From Mactromeris polynyma (taxonomy: Eukaryota > Mollusca > Bivalvia > Venerida > Mactridae): a stretch of DNA of 64,000 nucleotides. The position numbers and the translations under genes are program-made. Location of the stretch: NCBI GenBank assembly GCA_032209605.1, contig JASFXZ010000014.1, positions 3,058,912 to 3,122,911 of the forward strand, in the 5' to 3' direction. The notes under the pieces were generated by a model that did not search any database, had not been told where the DNA came from, and was given only the letters and a program-made list of their open reading frames with translations. Position 1 is the first letter of the stretch. Each line of letters opens with the position of its first letter. This document shows, one piece after another, positions 22,810-35,082 of this stretch.

Positions 22810-24310
22810 CATATTAATAATTTTTTTGCTGTATCGCAGCCTTTCTCCAATTCCCACCATCATCATAGACACCCTCCCACAGTTAGCCTTAACATCATTA
22901 ATTCATTATTTTTATGAAATCATGAATATAGATGACTTTTTGAATATGCTCATATTAGAACTATGTATAAATCACTGTCAAAAGCTTTTTCATTTCGATT
23001 CAAGTGAGTATATTCCAAAGCTCTTCTCATGTCCATTGATTTGGCAACTATTAGAAACACGATACATACTATAGAACACTTCATTTACATTCTAACATCA
23101 TAACTTCATTTACATATGAAGATAACTGACATAGCAAAAGTTAAATGCCATTCTTAATCGTTGTGTAAAAACGTATGAATATATAAATGCACCCGAACTT
23201 GTAACGGAAATGTATGGGTTTGTGTTGTGCATTATTCTGGTGCCAGGGGATGTTATGCTAATAATTCAAATTATCTGCGTAGGTTTTAACATGAAATTTC
23301 TCTTTTAAACTCAAACAGAATTAAGCTAGCCAAAGAAAAACCTGTTTTCATCTCAAAATAGAGACGTTTGACTTAAAGTTTACTTTCCTGTCCTTGTTAC
23401 AGCTTCAACAAATTTAAAACGCTATTTCCATTCCAGATCCGATTTTTTTTGTACATTTTATCTTGCCTTCATTGAAACAAATACATTTTATGATAAATAG
23501 AGAATAATAGGTTAGTGACGTGGAATGAGAAAGTTTATCAGGCAAGGCGGAGGAATTTATCGGGCGTGCCGAAGGCGAACATCGCGATACTTAACTAATA
23601 GTCTGGCTAGTCACGTGGTCATGTGACGTGAGATAAAATTCATGTGACCAAGTGACCTGATAAAGCAAAAAATATCAGGCACCCTGTTATCGGGTCGAAA
23701 TTACAGCAAGTGAGAGGATAATATGTAACTACCAATGTTGTACGGAGACATTTAAAGAACATAAAGCCCTTGGACACCAAGATTTTCAAGATGTAACCAA
23801 AATTCCTTGACATCATATTTTGGATCACCTAGTTCCTATACTCCTATACTAGCCCTTTCTTCCCCCCCCCCCCCCCCCCCTGATACTGAGTTGAATGCAA
23901 ATTGAACATTCTTTGTTGAAACAGACACTGAAGACAACAAGGATGACCAAGTTACGACAATAGCTCTTCGTTTTTTTTAAAACAGACAAACGGTTACCCA
24001 CAAGCCCGAAGCCGGGGCTAGTAAATTTAATTTGGGGCAAATAGAAATTCCTGAGTGACAGCCTAAATGGGCAAGTGCTTAATTTTAGTGAATCTACTTT
24101 TTTTCAAATAGATAAAAAAAATCCATCCATGACTCTAAAAAAAATTGTATATATATACATAATTGTGACTTTTTGCTTTTAATGACTTAGTGTAATATAA
24201 GTTCGGGGTAGTAATAATGATTTCTGGCTTGTGGATTGGTTGACCAACTTGCTAGTTCTGGAAAAACATTAAGGTAAAACCTGCTATATGGTGTACAGTA
24301 TAAGGTTTAC

Positions 24311-24357
24311 CTTTGTCATAATCCACTTGTCTTGTACGTGATTTCTGGTTATTCCTT
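24311..24357 (-). CDS. Linker exon 7 (47 nt), basic
   Basis: Acceptor TATTTCCAG|A is at 24360-24358 and donor AAAG|GTAAAC is at 24310-24305. The exon is phase 2 in and phase 1 out. It encodes RNNQKSRTRQVDYDK, a basic linker. This is the only exon that shifts the phase series from 2 to 1, and exon 8 accepts phase 1 exactly. Skipping it would break the frame. A 50-bp GT-rich array starts about 50 nt upstream of its acceptor. Confidence 0.75.
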
Positions 24358-24408
24358 CTGGAAATAAAAAAAGAGGTAGGGTTTAAAATAAAACATTGAA
24401 GTAGTCAA

Positions 24409-25560
24409 CCATAGACACAGAGCCCTTTACACAAACACTTCTACACACACAAACATATTCATAGACACAGGGCCCTTTACACAAACACTTCTACACACAC
24501 AAACATATTCATAGACACAGGGCCCTTTACACAAACACTTCTACACACACAAACATATTCATAGACACAGGGCCCTTTACACAAACACTTCTACACACAC
24601 AAACATATTCATAGACACAGAGCCCTTTACACAAACACTTCTACACTCACAAACATATTCATAGACACAGAGCCCTTTACACAAACACTTCTACACACAC
24701 AAACATATTCATAGATACAGAGCCCTTTACACAAACACTTCTACACACACAAACATATTCATAGACACAGAGCCCTTTACACAAACACTTCTACACACAC
24801 AAACATATTCATAGACACAGAGCCCTTTACACAAACACTTCTACACACAAAACATATTCATAGACACAGAGCCCTTTACACAAACACTTCTACACACACA
24901 AACATATTCATAGACACAGAGCCCTTTACACAAACACTTCTACACACACAAACATATTCATAGATACAGAGCCCTTTACACAAACACTTCTACACACACA
25001 AACATATTCATAGACACAGAGCCCTTTACACAAACACTTCTACACATACAAACATATTCATAGACACAGAGCCCTTTACACAAACACTTCTACACACAAA
25101 ACATATTCATAGACACAGAGCCCTTTACACAAACACTTCTACACACACAAACATATTCATAGACACAGAGCCCTTTACACAAACACTTCTACACACACAA
25201 ACATATGCATAGACACAGAGCCCTTTACACAAACACTTCTATACACACAAACATATACATAGACACAGAGCCCTTTACACAAACACTTCTACACACACAA
25301 ACATACTCATAGTCAAAGGGCCCTTCACAAACACTTTGTTACATATTCATAGACACAGGGCCCCTTTTTAACATTTTTCTACAATTTCACAGACACAGGG
25401 TCCTACACAAACACTGCCCTACATATTCATAGACACAAGGAGACTTTTTCTAACACTTTCCTACATATTCATGTACAATGGGCCCTTTACAAACACTTTG
25501 CTACACATTCTTAAACTTGGGACCCTTTTCAAACACTTTCCTACATATTCATTTTACCCG
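24409..25560 (+). repeat. 50-bp minisatellite, about 18 copies plus degenerate tail
   Basis: Unit includes CATAGACACAGAGCCCTTTA and CACAAACACTTCTACACACA. Copies are nearly identical to about 25310, then decay. On the transcribed strand it is rich in TGTGTG. Confidence 0.97.
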
Positions 25561-26180
25561 CACTACATACATAGCACTTGAAAGAACGCACTGGTAAAAT
25601 TTCAATAGTGCAAAGACTGCAATAAACTGAAAGTATAGGTACTGATGTCCAGTCACGATCTCTGAAACTGATTGTCGCCAACGTGAAACTTATAGCAACG
25701 ATTATTCCATTCAACTCAATAATCGTTTCATCACTACTTAACTTCCAGCACTGTCTAGATATGTTTTATTTTAAACTACATTTCAGCTTGGTGAATACAT
25801 TTTCTAAAGTGCTGACCCCTTACAAAAAGCTTTTCACTGAGAGAGGTTTGACCACCAAATTCACAATCCTTTTATAGTCAGCATGAGTGCTGGTTAGTAC
25901 CCAGGAAGCAGTCATTGTGAGTGATTGGTAAAATAAGTTGCTTTCGATGCAAAATAAATAACATGTTCAAATAGGAATATGGCCTTAAAGACATACATGT
26001 CTGTGGATAGGGTATGTCCGTATTTTTATATACCTATATTTTTTATGTATTTATATAGGGACACAGATCGCTACAGTCTTATAGCCTTGGAAAAATGCAG
26101 AAGGGGGTAAAAAGGGGTCAGACAGGCTACAGGGCAGAGACATATATCTTTTAGGCCTAATTCTACAATGTGTGTTTTAC

Positions 26181-26264
26181 CTGCCAGCTTGGGATCCGGC
26201 GTTGGAGAACGGGGAGCGTGAATCACTCTGCTTGCTTGAACCAATACTCGGTATAACTTTGTTT
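26181..26264 (-). CDS. Linker exon 6 (84 nt), serine-rich
   Basis: Acceptor TATTTTAG|A is at 26267-26265 and donor GGCAG|GTAAAA is at 26180-26175, phase 2 in and out. It encodes NKVIPSIGSSKQSDSRSPFS and NAGSQAG, a disordered serine-rich linker. Length is a multiple of three, so it could be skipped without a frameshift. A 32-bp tandem array begins a few bases upstream of its acceptor and takes the place of normal branch-point sequence. Confidence 0.75.
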
Positions 26265-26271
26265 CTAAAAT

Positions 26272-26416
26272 ACGTAATCATTAAAATCATAATTCATCAA
26301 TATTCATAATTATTAAAATCATAATTCATCAATATTCATAATCATTAAAATCATAATTCATCAATATTCATAATCATTAAAATCGTAATTCATCAATATT
26401 CGTAATCATTAAAATC
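26272..26416 (+). repeat. 32-bp array, about 4.5 copies
   Basis: Unit AATCATTAAAATCATAATTC then ATCAATATTCAT. It begins 8 bp from the exon 6 acceptor. Confidence 0.9.
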
Positions 26417-26522
26417 ATTTAATATCACAGTCAGTAATTGATGTGCAACGTAAGAACTTAAAATCAATTTAATAAATAGCTAAAATTAATTACTGATATT
26501 TAAATATCCAATGGTTTAGAAA

Positions 26523-26703
26523 TACAGTAAAACTTCAATAATAAAACCACCCTTGGGACCCTAGAAAACTGGTCTTCTTATTGAATAGGATTTAATATTG
26601 AAGTTGAATAAATAGCAAAACAGTGAGAATGGACTTTAAAATTGTGTTCTAAATTTTGAGGAAATCATGTTATTGAGGTGGTCTTTAAGTGAGGTTTCAC
26701 TGA
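26523..26703. mobile_element. pogo-like MITE, copy 2
   Basis: Starts TACAGTAAAACTTCAATAAT, has CCACCCTTGGGACC, and ends GGTCTTTAAGTGAGGTTTCAC. Same length as copy 1. Confidence 0.78.
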
Positions 26704-27641
26704 ACTTGGGAATGGAAGTAAACAAAAGAGGCAGTCAGTCAATGAATATATGTTTTGCAAATAAGTGACCAACTGACATTGTCTACACAATAACACAGGG
26801 CTCTAGAAATCCACTAGCCCAGGATGTCGGACAAGACTAGTGCTGAATCAGGCTACCAACAGTTGAAATGAAGTTAGTCCTGGACAAAGCGGTTTTTAAC
26901 ATAACCGACATCGGCAATTGTTAAGCTTCAAGTCGAATCTTAGAATCCCACAAACACATACATGTGATCATTAATTTTTAGATTATGTAGCTATCATTGT
27001 GTGTGTTCATTTATTACTAAATTGACTGATATTCTCGGACAACTAGCTCCCTAAGTTGGACAAGTCAAATTTAACATTTCAATTAGTCTGGGACACGTGT
27101 CTTTGAAAATAAATTCTAAAGGCCCTGTAAAGGTATAAGTCTCAACTAATTTTGAAGCCACAGTAGAATACTTCGATAAATTCACGTCTGTTCACGATAG
27201 CAAGTGAAATAAATATGACCATCTGGAAAATTCTTATATCGCTCACTCGAGTACACTGCCATACCGACTGAATTAGACTAATGCGCCAATATATTGGTAT
27301 AGGTTCAAAAAAATCCATTCAGCAGTTTAGGAGGAGATGTCATTAACAGTTTCCACTAAATTCATAGAGGCAGCAAGGCAATGCCCCCTGGTGGCCATCT
27401 TTTATGACAGAGTTGAATTATTGATACAATTTGGAAGAGGCCCACAAAAAACATCAAAACTTTACACATTAAAGAAACCATGAGCACTTTTTGCTCAGGT
27501 GCAAAGTGCTCAGGTAGGCTAAAAATGTTTTAGCCACTTCAATACAGCATAGGACATCTGTTTTATTACAATGCACAGACCATCAGAAATGTATCCAACA
27601 GAAAATATATATATATACATATACAATAATGCTTAACTTAC

Positions 27642-27893
27642 CTGTTCAATGATTTTTGAGGCTTGTGATTTTTGTCATTAGACACTAAAGAGTCAAAGAG
27701 CTGTAACCCATGACGAGGTGATGTGGTCACTTTGAAATCTTGTTTCCCTCCAAATAGATACACTGTTTTTACAACATGGCCACTACGTTTTGGAACTACA
27801 AGAATATGATCCTCAAAGTTTAACTCCTCTACCTCGTGGATTTCTGTAAAGTCTGCAGGCCCACCATATCCCTGATTCTGGATTTTGAACACC
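27642..27893 (-). CDS. Exon 5: C-terminal half of divergent second DCX-like domain
   Basis: Acceptor GATTTTAG|G is at 27896-27894 and donor AACAG|GTAAGT is at 27641-27636, phase 2 in and out, 252 nt. It begins VFKIQNQGYGGPADFTEIHE, followed by VEELNFEDHILVVPKRSG. This fits the strand, loop, VxxLDEL-like segment and YVA-like strand of a DCX fold (here EDHILVVP in place of GxxYVAxG). A hydrophilic tail of about 40 residues follows, rich in lysine, histidine and serine. The canonical residues are poorly kept, so this repeat may have a different partner from the first. Confidence 0.82.
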
Positions 27894-28568
27894 CTAAAAT
27901 CATATACAGATAAAAATATAGAGCTGTCAATATTCTGTTAATCTTCCGAGGTTAACCGTTTAATCGAACATGACATTCTTGGGAGTTTCATATTTTTTCG
28001 TATATATTTTTACCATGACTAGACCTCTATTCTGACTTTAGTACTAGTTCAAGATTGGGTTTTATTTCTGCTAAGTACTGAACATAATTCATCAACAGAG
28101 AAATACAGCAATTTTAAAGCACAAAATTCAGTACACTTACGACATACTTGATCTGTCTATTTAAATATGCTTAAGTTCTAGAACAATCAAATGAGTTTTA
28201 CAACTGTCATGAACGACAATAAACTGAACTTTACATCGAATATTTGTAGCAAACTCATATGTGTCAAACTGTTAGCTACATATTATTGATTTGCCCCTTA
28301 CACCCCGGCTTCACACCTTTCAGGGACAAATTACTGAGATTTGTGACTACAGATATCTTGTGAGATCTTTTCAGTATTTATTTTTAATGAAAAGTAGATG
28401 TTTTAAGAAAATCAAACAAATAACCGGTCAGTGATTTTACTAACAGATAATCGCATGATCGAACGGTTATCCAGCTAATCGATTATATCTGGTACCGAGG
28501 ATGTGAGTTTGGATTTTACCGATTATCTTTTCATCGCTTCTTTGATCCTAAGCAATAAAATAACATAC

Positions 28569-28694
28569 CTCTCAATTGGGGGAATTCGCAATGCATCTTC
28601 AATAGTGTTAAGTATACCCGTCATCTTGGACTTACAAGTGGATTGAATTGTAATAGGAAAAACTGGTTTCTCATTTTCATTGTTTATATGAACT
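28569..28694 (-). CDS. Exon 4: N-terminal half of divergent second DCX-like domain
   Basis: Acceptor TATTTCAG|A is at 28697-28695 and donor GAGAG|GTATGT is at 28568-28563, phase 2 in and out. It encodes RVHINNENEKPVFPITIQ, then a helix-like stretch MTGILNTIEDALRIPP. The pattern of strand, hairpin turn, strand and helix matches the first half of a DCX/ubiquitin-like fold. The usual NGD turn is replaced by NNEN. The second half is in the next exon. The assignment as a DCX repeat is an inference from fold pattern and position. Confidence 0.8.
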
Positions 28695-29125
28695 CTGAAA
28701 TATAGAAATACATGCATGTTTAGTATTTTAATCGAAGAACCTCACCGGGTCGCGAAAGTTGCTACTTCCAACCTTGACCTTAGGTCTATTAAATTGTCCA
28801 ATTTGACAGCACTAGACCCAAGCATTATCCAATTATTGATTTGAAAGAGTATTCAATGTCAAGGTCACTTTGATCTTGACCTTAGGTCTACTGGACTGTC
28901 CAACCAATCAGTGTTGTCTGCATACACCAGACAATCATCCTACAAAGTTTGATCACTGTAAGCACAAACGTTCTTATATTACCAATTGTTAAGCAAATGT
29001 ATACCGACCAACAGACCAATCAGCCGACCTGAGCAAAACAACCTGCCCCCCAATTCTATAAAATGTGCATAAAAATGTTGTAAAAAGAATGATGGATGAT
29101 CGTTCAACATTGAATCTGTCCCTAC

Positions 29126-29220
29126 CTGAGCCTCAAGCCTCTATTTTGTTCACTCAAAGATTTTGAACGTCCTTTTTTATTTCGATATTTCTCTTCTACA
29201 GCATGTGTCACAGGGGTATA
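29126..29220 (-). CDS. Linker exon 3 (95 nt)
   Basis: Acceptor ATTTCAG|TAT is at 29223-29221 and donor CTCAG|GTAGGG is at 29125-29120. The exon is phase 0 in and phase 2 out. It encodes YTPVTHAVEEKYRNKKGRSK followed by SLSEQNRGLRL, a hydrophilic, basic linker between the first DCX domain and the second DCX-like fold. No known motif is visible. The phases fit both neighbours, which is the main support. Confidence 0.78.
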
Positions 29221-29384
29221 CTGAAATAGATCATTCTTCTATATTACTCTATGGTTCCCAGCACCAACTGTAAGTGAAATTATTGCCTGACTGTCCTTTA
29301 TGTCTTTATATTATGATGTAAGCAAGAAACTATTTGAGCGCTGTTATGGGATTTACAACCTCTTCAGTAAGCGACGTCTTTTCA

Positions 29385-29534
29385 AGAAAACGCAACATGT
29401 GATGTCACTATTTGCAAGCAGGAAACAATATTTACTCCATAGTTATGGTCACTTCCATAGTTATGGTCATACCGCCATATGGGGCAAACATTGCTTACTG
29501 TCAGAACATGGTGACATCACATGTGACGTTTTCT
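29385..29534. mobile_element. Fold-back element, 150 bp
   Basis: Arms begin AGAAAACGYMACATGTGATG and continue TCAC, inverted at the right end. The centre holds a CCATAGTTATGGTCA direct repeat. It lies 165 nt from exon 3. Confidence 0.7.
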
Positions 29535-30900
29535 AGAAATTACGTCACATGACTTAAATAAGATGTTGGAAATCGTACAGCAGCGCTCATTTAGTCTTAG
29601 ATAAGTTCCTTTCAGACCCCAATCCATACACTCAAACAATAAAACAGGCTTGTTTTTAAACAGCTCAAATTAACGAAACAAAAGTTTAAAAGAGACTAGC
29701 AAAGAATGGTCATGAATATGAAGCAAAAAACGAGGGACAAGGAATGAATTAATTGCAGAGTCAATGATTGAGCCGGCTTTAAGTTAAGTTCAGCAAAAGC
29801 ACAGATTTAAAACAATTTATTGCAGAGTCAATGATTACACTGGACAGCACGCTGAAAATTAACAAAAAACACTGGTTGATAGATTAAATCATAACATCGA
29901 AACTTTTGCATAGTAAAGCAATATCAATTTAACTACAGTCAACTCTTAATATAATGACAATGTTACGTGCAGGAATACACTGATTTATAAACAGTTTCAA
30001 AAGGCCCCACACTCCCCCCATTTTTATTAATTTTCAACTTCTACCAGTCCTACTGCTCATGTTTTCAAATAACTTGTATTGCAAATTCCTGATATGTGGT
30101 CAGGTTTAACAATTTATTCAATGCAGGTTACATCAAATATACTCCATTGTATATTCTCAGAAAATTTAGATTGTATTTAGCCCAAGGGTATATTGTTTTA
30201 GAAAATCGAACAAAAAACCATGTCAAACAGACTGTTTCAAAAAACGTGCTTTCTATAAATTGTTAGCATAGCACATCGGTTTTACTCGCAATTCCAATTA
30301 GGTAAATCATTGTTTCACTCCATACGCTTCTGATATTTAAGTTGTACAGTGCCAAACTGTTAACAGGTGTATTATGACCTATTGAATATGTTGTCACAAT
30401 GAATTTTATAAAAAATTATAGTATTTGCAGATTCCCGCTCACAGGCGTTGTGTCGTTATAAATACAAATATTCCATCCTAACAAATGTCAGTATAACAAG
30501 AGTTGACTGTTGTGTCAATGAATTTAATAAGTGTAATAAATGGTGAAAAAATGATAAAATTGAATAAAACTTTAATAAATATAAATTACAAAAAGGTCAT
30601 TATAATATAATACTGGATTATCATGTCCATACGACAAACCCAATGTCAGAAGAGAAAACACTCATTACTTTTAGCTTTTATATATAAATGTGATCTGTTA
30701 GCACACATATTTGTGATTTTAAGTAATATCTAGGACATTCTGTTTGGACCCATAGATGCGCCAAAACATATAGGGTATCCATCCATAGATTTTCCCTAAA
30801 TATAAAATTCTGTGCATTTTGGGTATAATGTATCAATAATACAGTCTCAGTGTCATGAAACAATGTTTCCATATTCCTGCAAGCATTTTTTGGTACGTAG

Positions 30901-31134
30901 GTACGAAAGCCTGGTGGTGACATTTCGACTTAAAAAATTCATTAGTGCAACTTCAAGAATTCAGGATTTTGAATTTGCAAATTCAACTTAAACGAATTTA
31001 CGATTTCAACCTCACGAAATCACGATGACAGCTTCATAAATTCATGATTTAAACTCATGAAGATGAAATTGTGAGTTCATAAAGTTGATTTCCTGAATTT
31101 TTTAAGCTGAAATGTCACCACCAGGCTTTCGTAC
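30901..31134. mobile_element. Fold-back MITE, 234 bp
   Basis: Both ends read GTACGAAAGCCTGGTGGTGA in inverted orientation, continuing CATTTCRRCTTAAAAAATTC. The interior has many TTCATGAATT-type short palindromes. Confidence 0.8.
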
Positions 31135-31454
31135 ATAGGAGATGAAAATCCAACAATCGCAGTAAAATTCTCAAATTCCCCCAAAATCTTTAAAGTAACA
31201 CAGAGATAACACAGTAAATTTAAGCAATAGATACAAATAATTCTAAGTTTATTTTAAAAAAAAAATTCTTCCGCTGATTACCTTAGATTTCTCAAGTAAA
31301 GAAAACAACACAATACGTAAACACATAAAATATTATAGTCATTTTTAAATAAACTTAGAATCAAGAAATTGTTAATAACGATAAAAAGCAAATACCATAT
31401 AATATGTATTTATACAACACTATTACTAAACATATTCAGTATATAGTATATATC

Positions 31455-31665
31455 ACACATAACTATACCATATTCTGCCTAATAAACACACCTATAAAGG
31501 CACATGATTCTTTATCACACATAACTATACCATATTCTTCCTAATAAACACACATAGCAAGGATTCATTTTCCAACAATGTTTTTGTTGTCTTAACTTTA
31601 AGAAATGAGATAGTAAGCAAAAATCGTAAATTAGTGTGTTTATTAGGAGGTATATGGTAACATTA
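31455..31665. repeat. Direct and inverted repeat cluster
   Basis: TATCACACATAACTATACCA with CCTAATAAACACAC occurs twice (about 31450 and 31514). An inverted copy of its second part, GTGTGTTTATTAGGAGGTAT, lies at 31635-31655. Confidence 0.65.
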
Positions 31666-32147
31666 TACAAATAGTTCACACATTTACAGTAATAAAAGAT
31701 CAAAGTATCGAGAACAGAACCAGCACAATGAAGATGTCTTATTTACATTGTAAAAAAAGTCATAGCAACAGGAAAATACAGCTTCATTGAAGCCCAAATA
31801 ATATAATTCACAATTGTACTTCAACTAAATTTTCTTATCTATTATGATTAATTATGATAATATGATACATTTCTAACTAGAAACAAAATATAGCACCATG
31901 ATTGTGTTAGTGGTGACAAGAACAGAATAGTGAACAGTTAAATCCCCTTTTCCTAGTTAGCATGGAAACAACATCAAAGGGGACAGTGAATTTATTTTTC
32001 ACTTGACCCCCATTATGAAAAGGTGCAGATACAAAAGCTCGTTCGGAACACGTTGTTCAACGCTTCATAGCAAACCTCTGACAGGAACAAGGCTCGGATA
32101 GGAACTACCCACGGACGGGAACAAGCCTCGTATGGTATGTTTTATTG

Positions 32148-32372
32148 TTTTAATGCGATTAAAACCGTTTTTCAACAATTATTTTAGTTATATACCGCAG
32201 TCAGTTGACTTAACCAGTTCTCCACATGTATCAGAGGTGGAGGACAAACGACTGTAGCTCTTTTTTGGTTATTCAATATGTGATGTTACTTAGAAAAAAA
32301 ATATTTGTGCAAATGTTTTTTTTTTGCTATGCTGTATGAAAATAAAGTTAAAAAAAAAAAAAAAAAAAAAGA
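32148..32372 (+). mobile_element. SINE body fragment followed by a poly(A)-tailed LINE-like 3' end
   Basis: Positions 32160-32260 match the SINE body (TCAACAATTATTTTAGTTAT, CTCCACATGTATCAGAGGTG). The following part ends GAAAATAAAGTT and about 20 A residues at 32350-32370, typical of a reverse-transcribed LINE 3' end. Confidence 0.6.
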
Positions 32373-32594
32373 CTAAATGTATAGTGATTCTGAAGCAGAA
32401 GATAGTCCTTTAATAAAGCTGATGAATTTAGAATAAAATAGGTCAGGTTACAAATTTGATATTAATCGAAAGGGCGTCCGTCAGCTACATTCCACCGAGG
32501 TTTGATGCACAGCATTGACCAAGAAGTTCAAAACGATGCAAAACAGTGAACGTGTTGTTAATACATTTGACATTTTACATCCAGGGAGGAAAAT

Positions 32595-32840
32595 AATCAA
32601 CTTAATGAATGAATAGTTTTATATGTAAGAGAAAATAAAAGACTTAACGAATGAATAGTTTCACAAGTCAGAGAAAATAAAAGACTTAATGAATGAATAG
32701 TTTTATACGTAAGAGAAAATAAAAGACTTAATGAATGGTTTTATACGTAAGAGAAAATAAAAGACTTAATGAATGAATAGTTTTATACGTAAGAGAAAAT
32801 AAAAGACTTAATGAATGAATAGTTTCACAAGTATGATTAA
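32595..32840 (+). repeat. 42-bp array, about six copies
   Basis: Unit ACTTAATGAATGAATAGTTT then TATACGTAAGAGAAAATAAAAG. Confidence 0.92.
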
Positions 32841-33259
32841 TACAGAAACGTTTTTTTGAACAAAAGATGACAAAATGTGAAGTAACGAAGTTGAATATGA
32901 GAAAAATTACAAATAATTATATTTTGATAAATAAAATTCAGTAATAATATGATTGATGATAAACGTTTATACAAAAAAGATTTGACAGAAATAAGTTTTA
33001 AACAAACAAGAAACTAACAACAAGAACGGATGAAGTAAATGAGCGGGGAAGTGTACAAAACTAGTCAACCTGCATACAAAGTAGCAGGAAGTAACTTGTT
33101 TCGCATTCAACCCCTCAAATGAGGTGAAGTATGACTCTAAACGTAAAAGCGGGCGTAAATCAACAGTATAACACCTACACAGTGAGTAGAAGAAAATTTC
33201 GATGAGTGAAAGTCGAAACCAGTTGATCAGCCTCTTCCTTTATACATTATATACACATA

Positions 33260-33425
33260 TACAGTCAATTTCATTGGGTCTGAAATTTTATTTCAAATAA
33301 CACATAGCTTCTACAAGCCCATTTCGATTTGACATGCCTAAAAAGATACATTGGAACCTGCTATGTATTTCGGATGATACAAAATATTCGGACAGAAGGT
33401 TATCTAATAATCGAAGTTCGACTGT
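33260..33425. mobile_element. MITE of the CAGTC-TTCGAA family, copy 1
   Basis: Shares GAAATTTTATTTCAAATAA, TTTGACATGCCTAAAAAGAT and ATATTCGGACAGAAGGTTAT with the 40.6-kb copy. Right end GTTCGACTGTC. Confidence 0.72.
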
Positions 33426-33930
33426 CTTGATTTCACTTTCACTCTTCAAAATAAAGTGCAATAAAGGAATACATGTGTACATAAGAGTTGGGTTTCTTGC
33501 CTGACTCTATAATGACGTGAAACGTACGTCTTTTATAGAATGATGCAAAACATTTCAACACTTAATGGAGTAAACAACACAACTAAAACTTCTACTGGGA
33601 TACATTTCGAAACATGAGAAAATAACGAACCCCACCCGCTTTTTTTCAACACTACATGAAGCATAATGACATCATATACTTTCATATAAACATATTTAAA
33701 TATGTATTATATATATCATTAATATTAATCTAACTCTTTATACCAATCCTAAAAAAATATTAATTTCATTTAGTTTCTGAAAAAAAAAGTCCTTGCTGAT
33801 GTCTAAAATTGCCAAATTGCTGAATTCTGACAAAAATATAAGTTTCATACAGTTTCATAAAAAACCCATAATGCATTTTCTCATGTTTATCAGGAAGCCA
33901 TGATCAATCGTCTCACCCATCACTACCTAC

Positions 33931-33997
33931 CGTCACAGTTTCTATTTTCTTACGAGAGCTGCGGTTAGCTAGCGTTTTTTCTTGAATGTCTTTATAA
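33931..33997 (-). CDS. Second exon, variant B (67 nt)
   Basis: Acceptor TTTTTTCAG|T is at 34000-33998 and donor ACG|GTAGGT is at 33930-33925. The exon starts in phase 2 and ends in phase 0, exactly like variant A. It encodes YKDIQEKTLANRSSRKKIET plus two residues. The YKDI start matches YREI of variant A, and both are basic. Only this phase gives an open frame: the other two hit stops inside the exon. It most likely arose by tandem duplication of variant A or the reverse. If the donor were missed, the frame would end in a stop seven codons later. Confidence 0.75.
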
Positions 33998-34080
33998 CTG
34001 AAAAAACAAGTTCGTTGAAAATGAAACAAAATAAAGTTATATAACACGCTAAATGGTATGTACCATTCTGGGATACTTAC

Positions 34081-34153
34081 AATTCGTTCTATATCAATTT
34101 TCTTAAATCCTTTGATACGGCGAGGAACTCTCTGCTCAGAGATCTCTCGATAG
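34081..34153 (-). CDS. Second exon, variant A (73 nt)
   Basis: Acceptor TTTGCAG|C is at 34154 onward and donor ATT|GTAAGT is at 34080-34075. The exon starts in phase 2 and ends in phase 0. It encodes YREISEQRVP followed by a basic stretch with RRIKGFKK and ending IDIERI. The tyrosine start follows the DCX end signature (KPLP-Y or TRIG-Y), as in DCDC2-type proteins, where the DCX core runs on as LPY. An intron of only 83 nt separates it from variant B, which begins Y(K/R)(D/E)I in the same way and has the same phases. Splicing A directly to B would break the frame, because phase 0 meets an exon that needs phase 2. I therefore infer mutually exclusive use. Confidence 0.82.
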
Positions 34154-35082
34154 CTGCAAAGACAAATCAGTAACAACGGTTACATGACATGTAAACATTT
34201 CACAGAATGACTACAGACGAGGTTATCTGGTATGAGAAAATTTGCAGAATAAATGGTTAAGTTCACGATCTGGAAATATTTGCCTTTCGTCACGAAAATT
34301 ATAAGCCTGCGTAAAGATCCTCGTTCACAGAAGATACATAATAATATTTTGACTTCTCTAGAAAGTTGACTGTTCAATATAACAATATTCATATTGACTA
34401 TTCTAGAAAGTATACCGTCCGCAAAAAGTCTGAATTATCACCGACTTATAAACTTTTTATTTGTTAAAGTATCCAACTATACACAGGACGAAAACAACAT
34501 TAGTCCATTAAGGGCAAAAAGCGAAAACTGCAAGAATAATATCAACAAGACAAGACTTTTTCCAGAGAAAACAATGTCATCTAAGTACAACATACACACA
34601 AAATAGTCATAAAATTCATGTTAGAAATCTATTTATGAGTAAAGCATCATGCAAACAATGTTACCTAAAAGCTAAATAAATGATTATTTTATTGTATTAT
34701 ACAAGGGATCAAAACAAATCTTACAATCATTAATTAAAGACGGATATTTTTTCTTTCATAACGTGACTCTGGTAAAAAGATCGAATCTATTCCCAGCTTA
34801 GATCATCATTCCTCAATTATCCCAAAGACAGAAAGAAATCCCCCAAAATGTGAGTGAAATTGTGGAAAATTACACATTTATAGTAATCAATGATAATGTC
34901 AAACTTTTTTTAAAATCAGCAATAACTGGTATCATCCTAAAAATCAGGGACAGACACCCCTAAAACATAATATTAAGTATAGGCTTCAGTGCACTAAAAC
35001 CTTAGATTGTTGAATCTTTAACATAGCCGATAGCAATCCAGTAACAACGATTGCTTAAATACCAATGACTTTAAAAAGATAA

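Larger units (their letters stand above)
20687..24304 (-). other. Intron between exons 7 and 8
   Basis: 3.6-kb intron. It contains a complete SINE (21.49-21.76 kb), a pogo-like MITE (22.63-22.81 kb), a homopolymer C run near 23.86-23.88 kb and otherwise unannotated AT-rich sequence. Confidence 0.7.

Noticed and set aside
24409..25560. Regular 50-bp repeats that could suggest a CRISPR array
   Set aside because: Units are contiguous with no unique spacers, in a eukaryotic intron.
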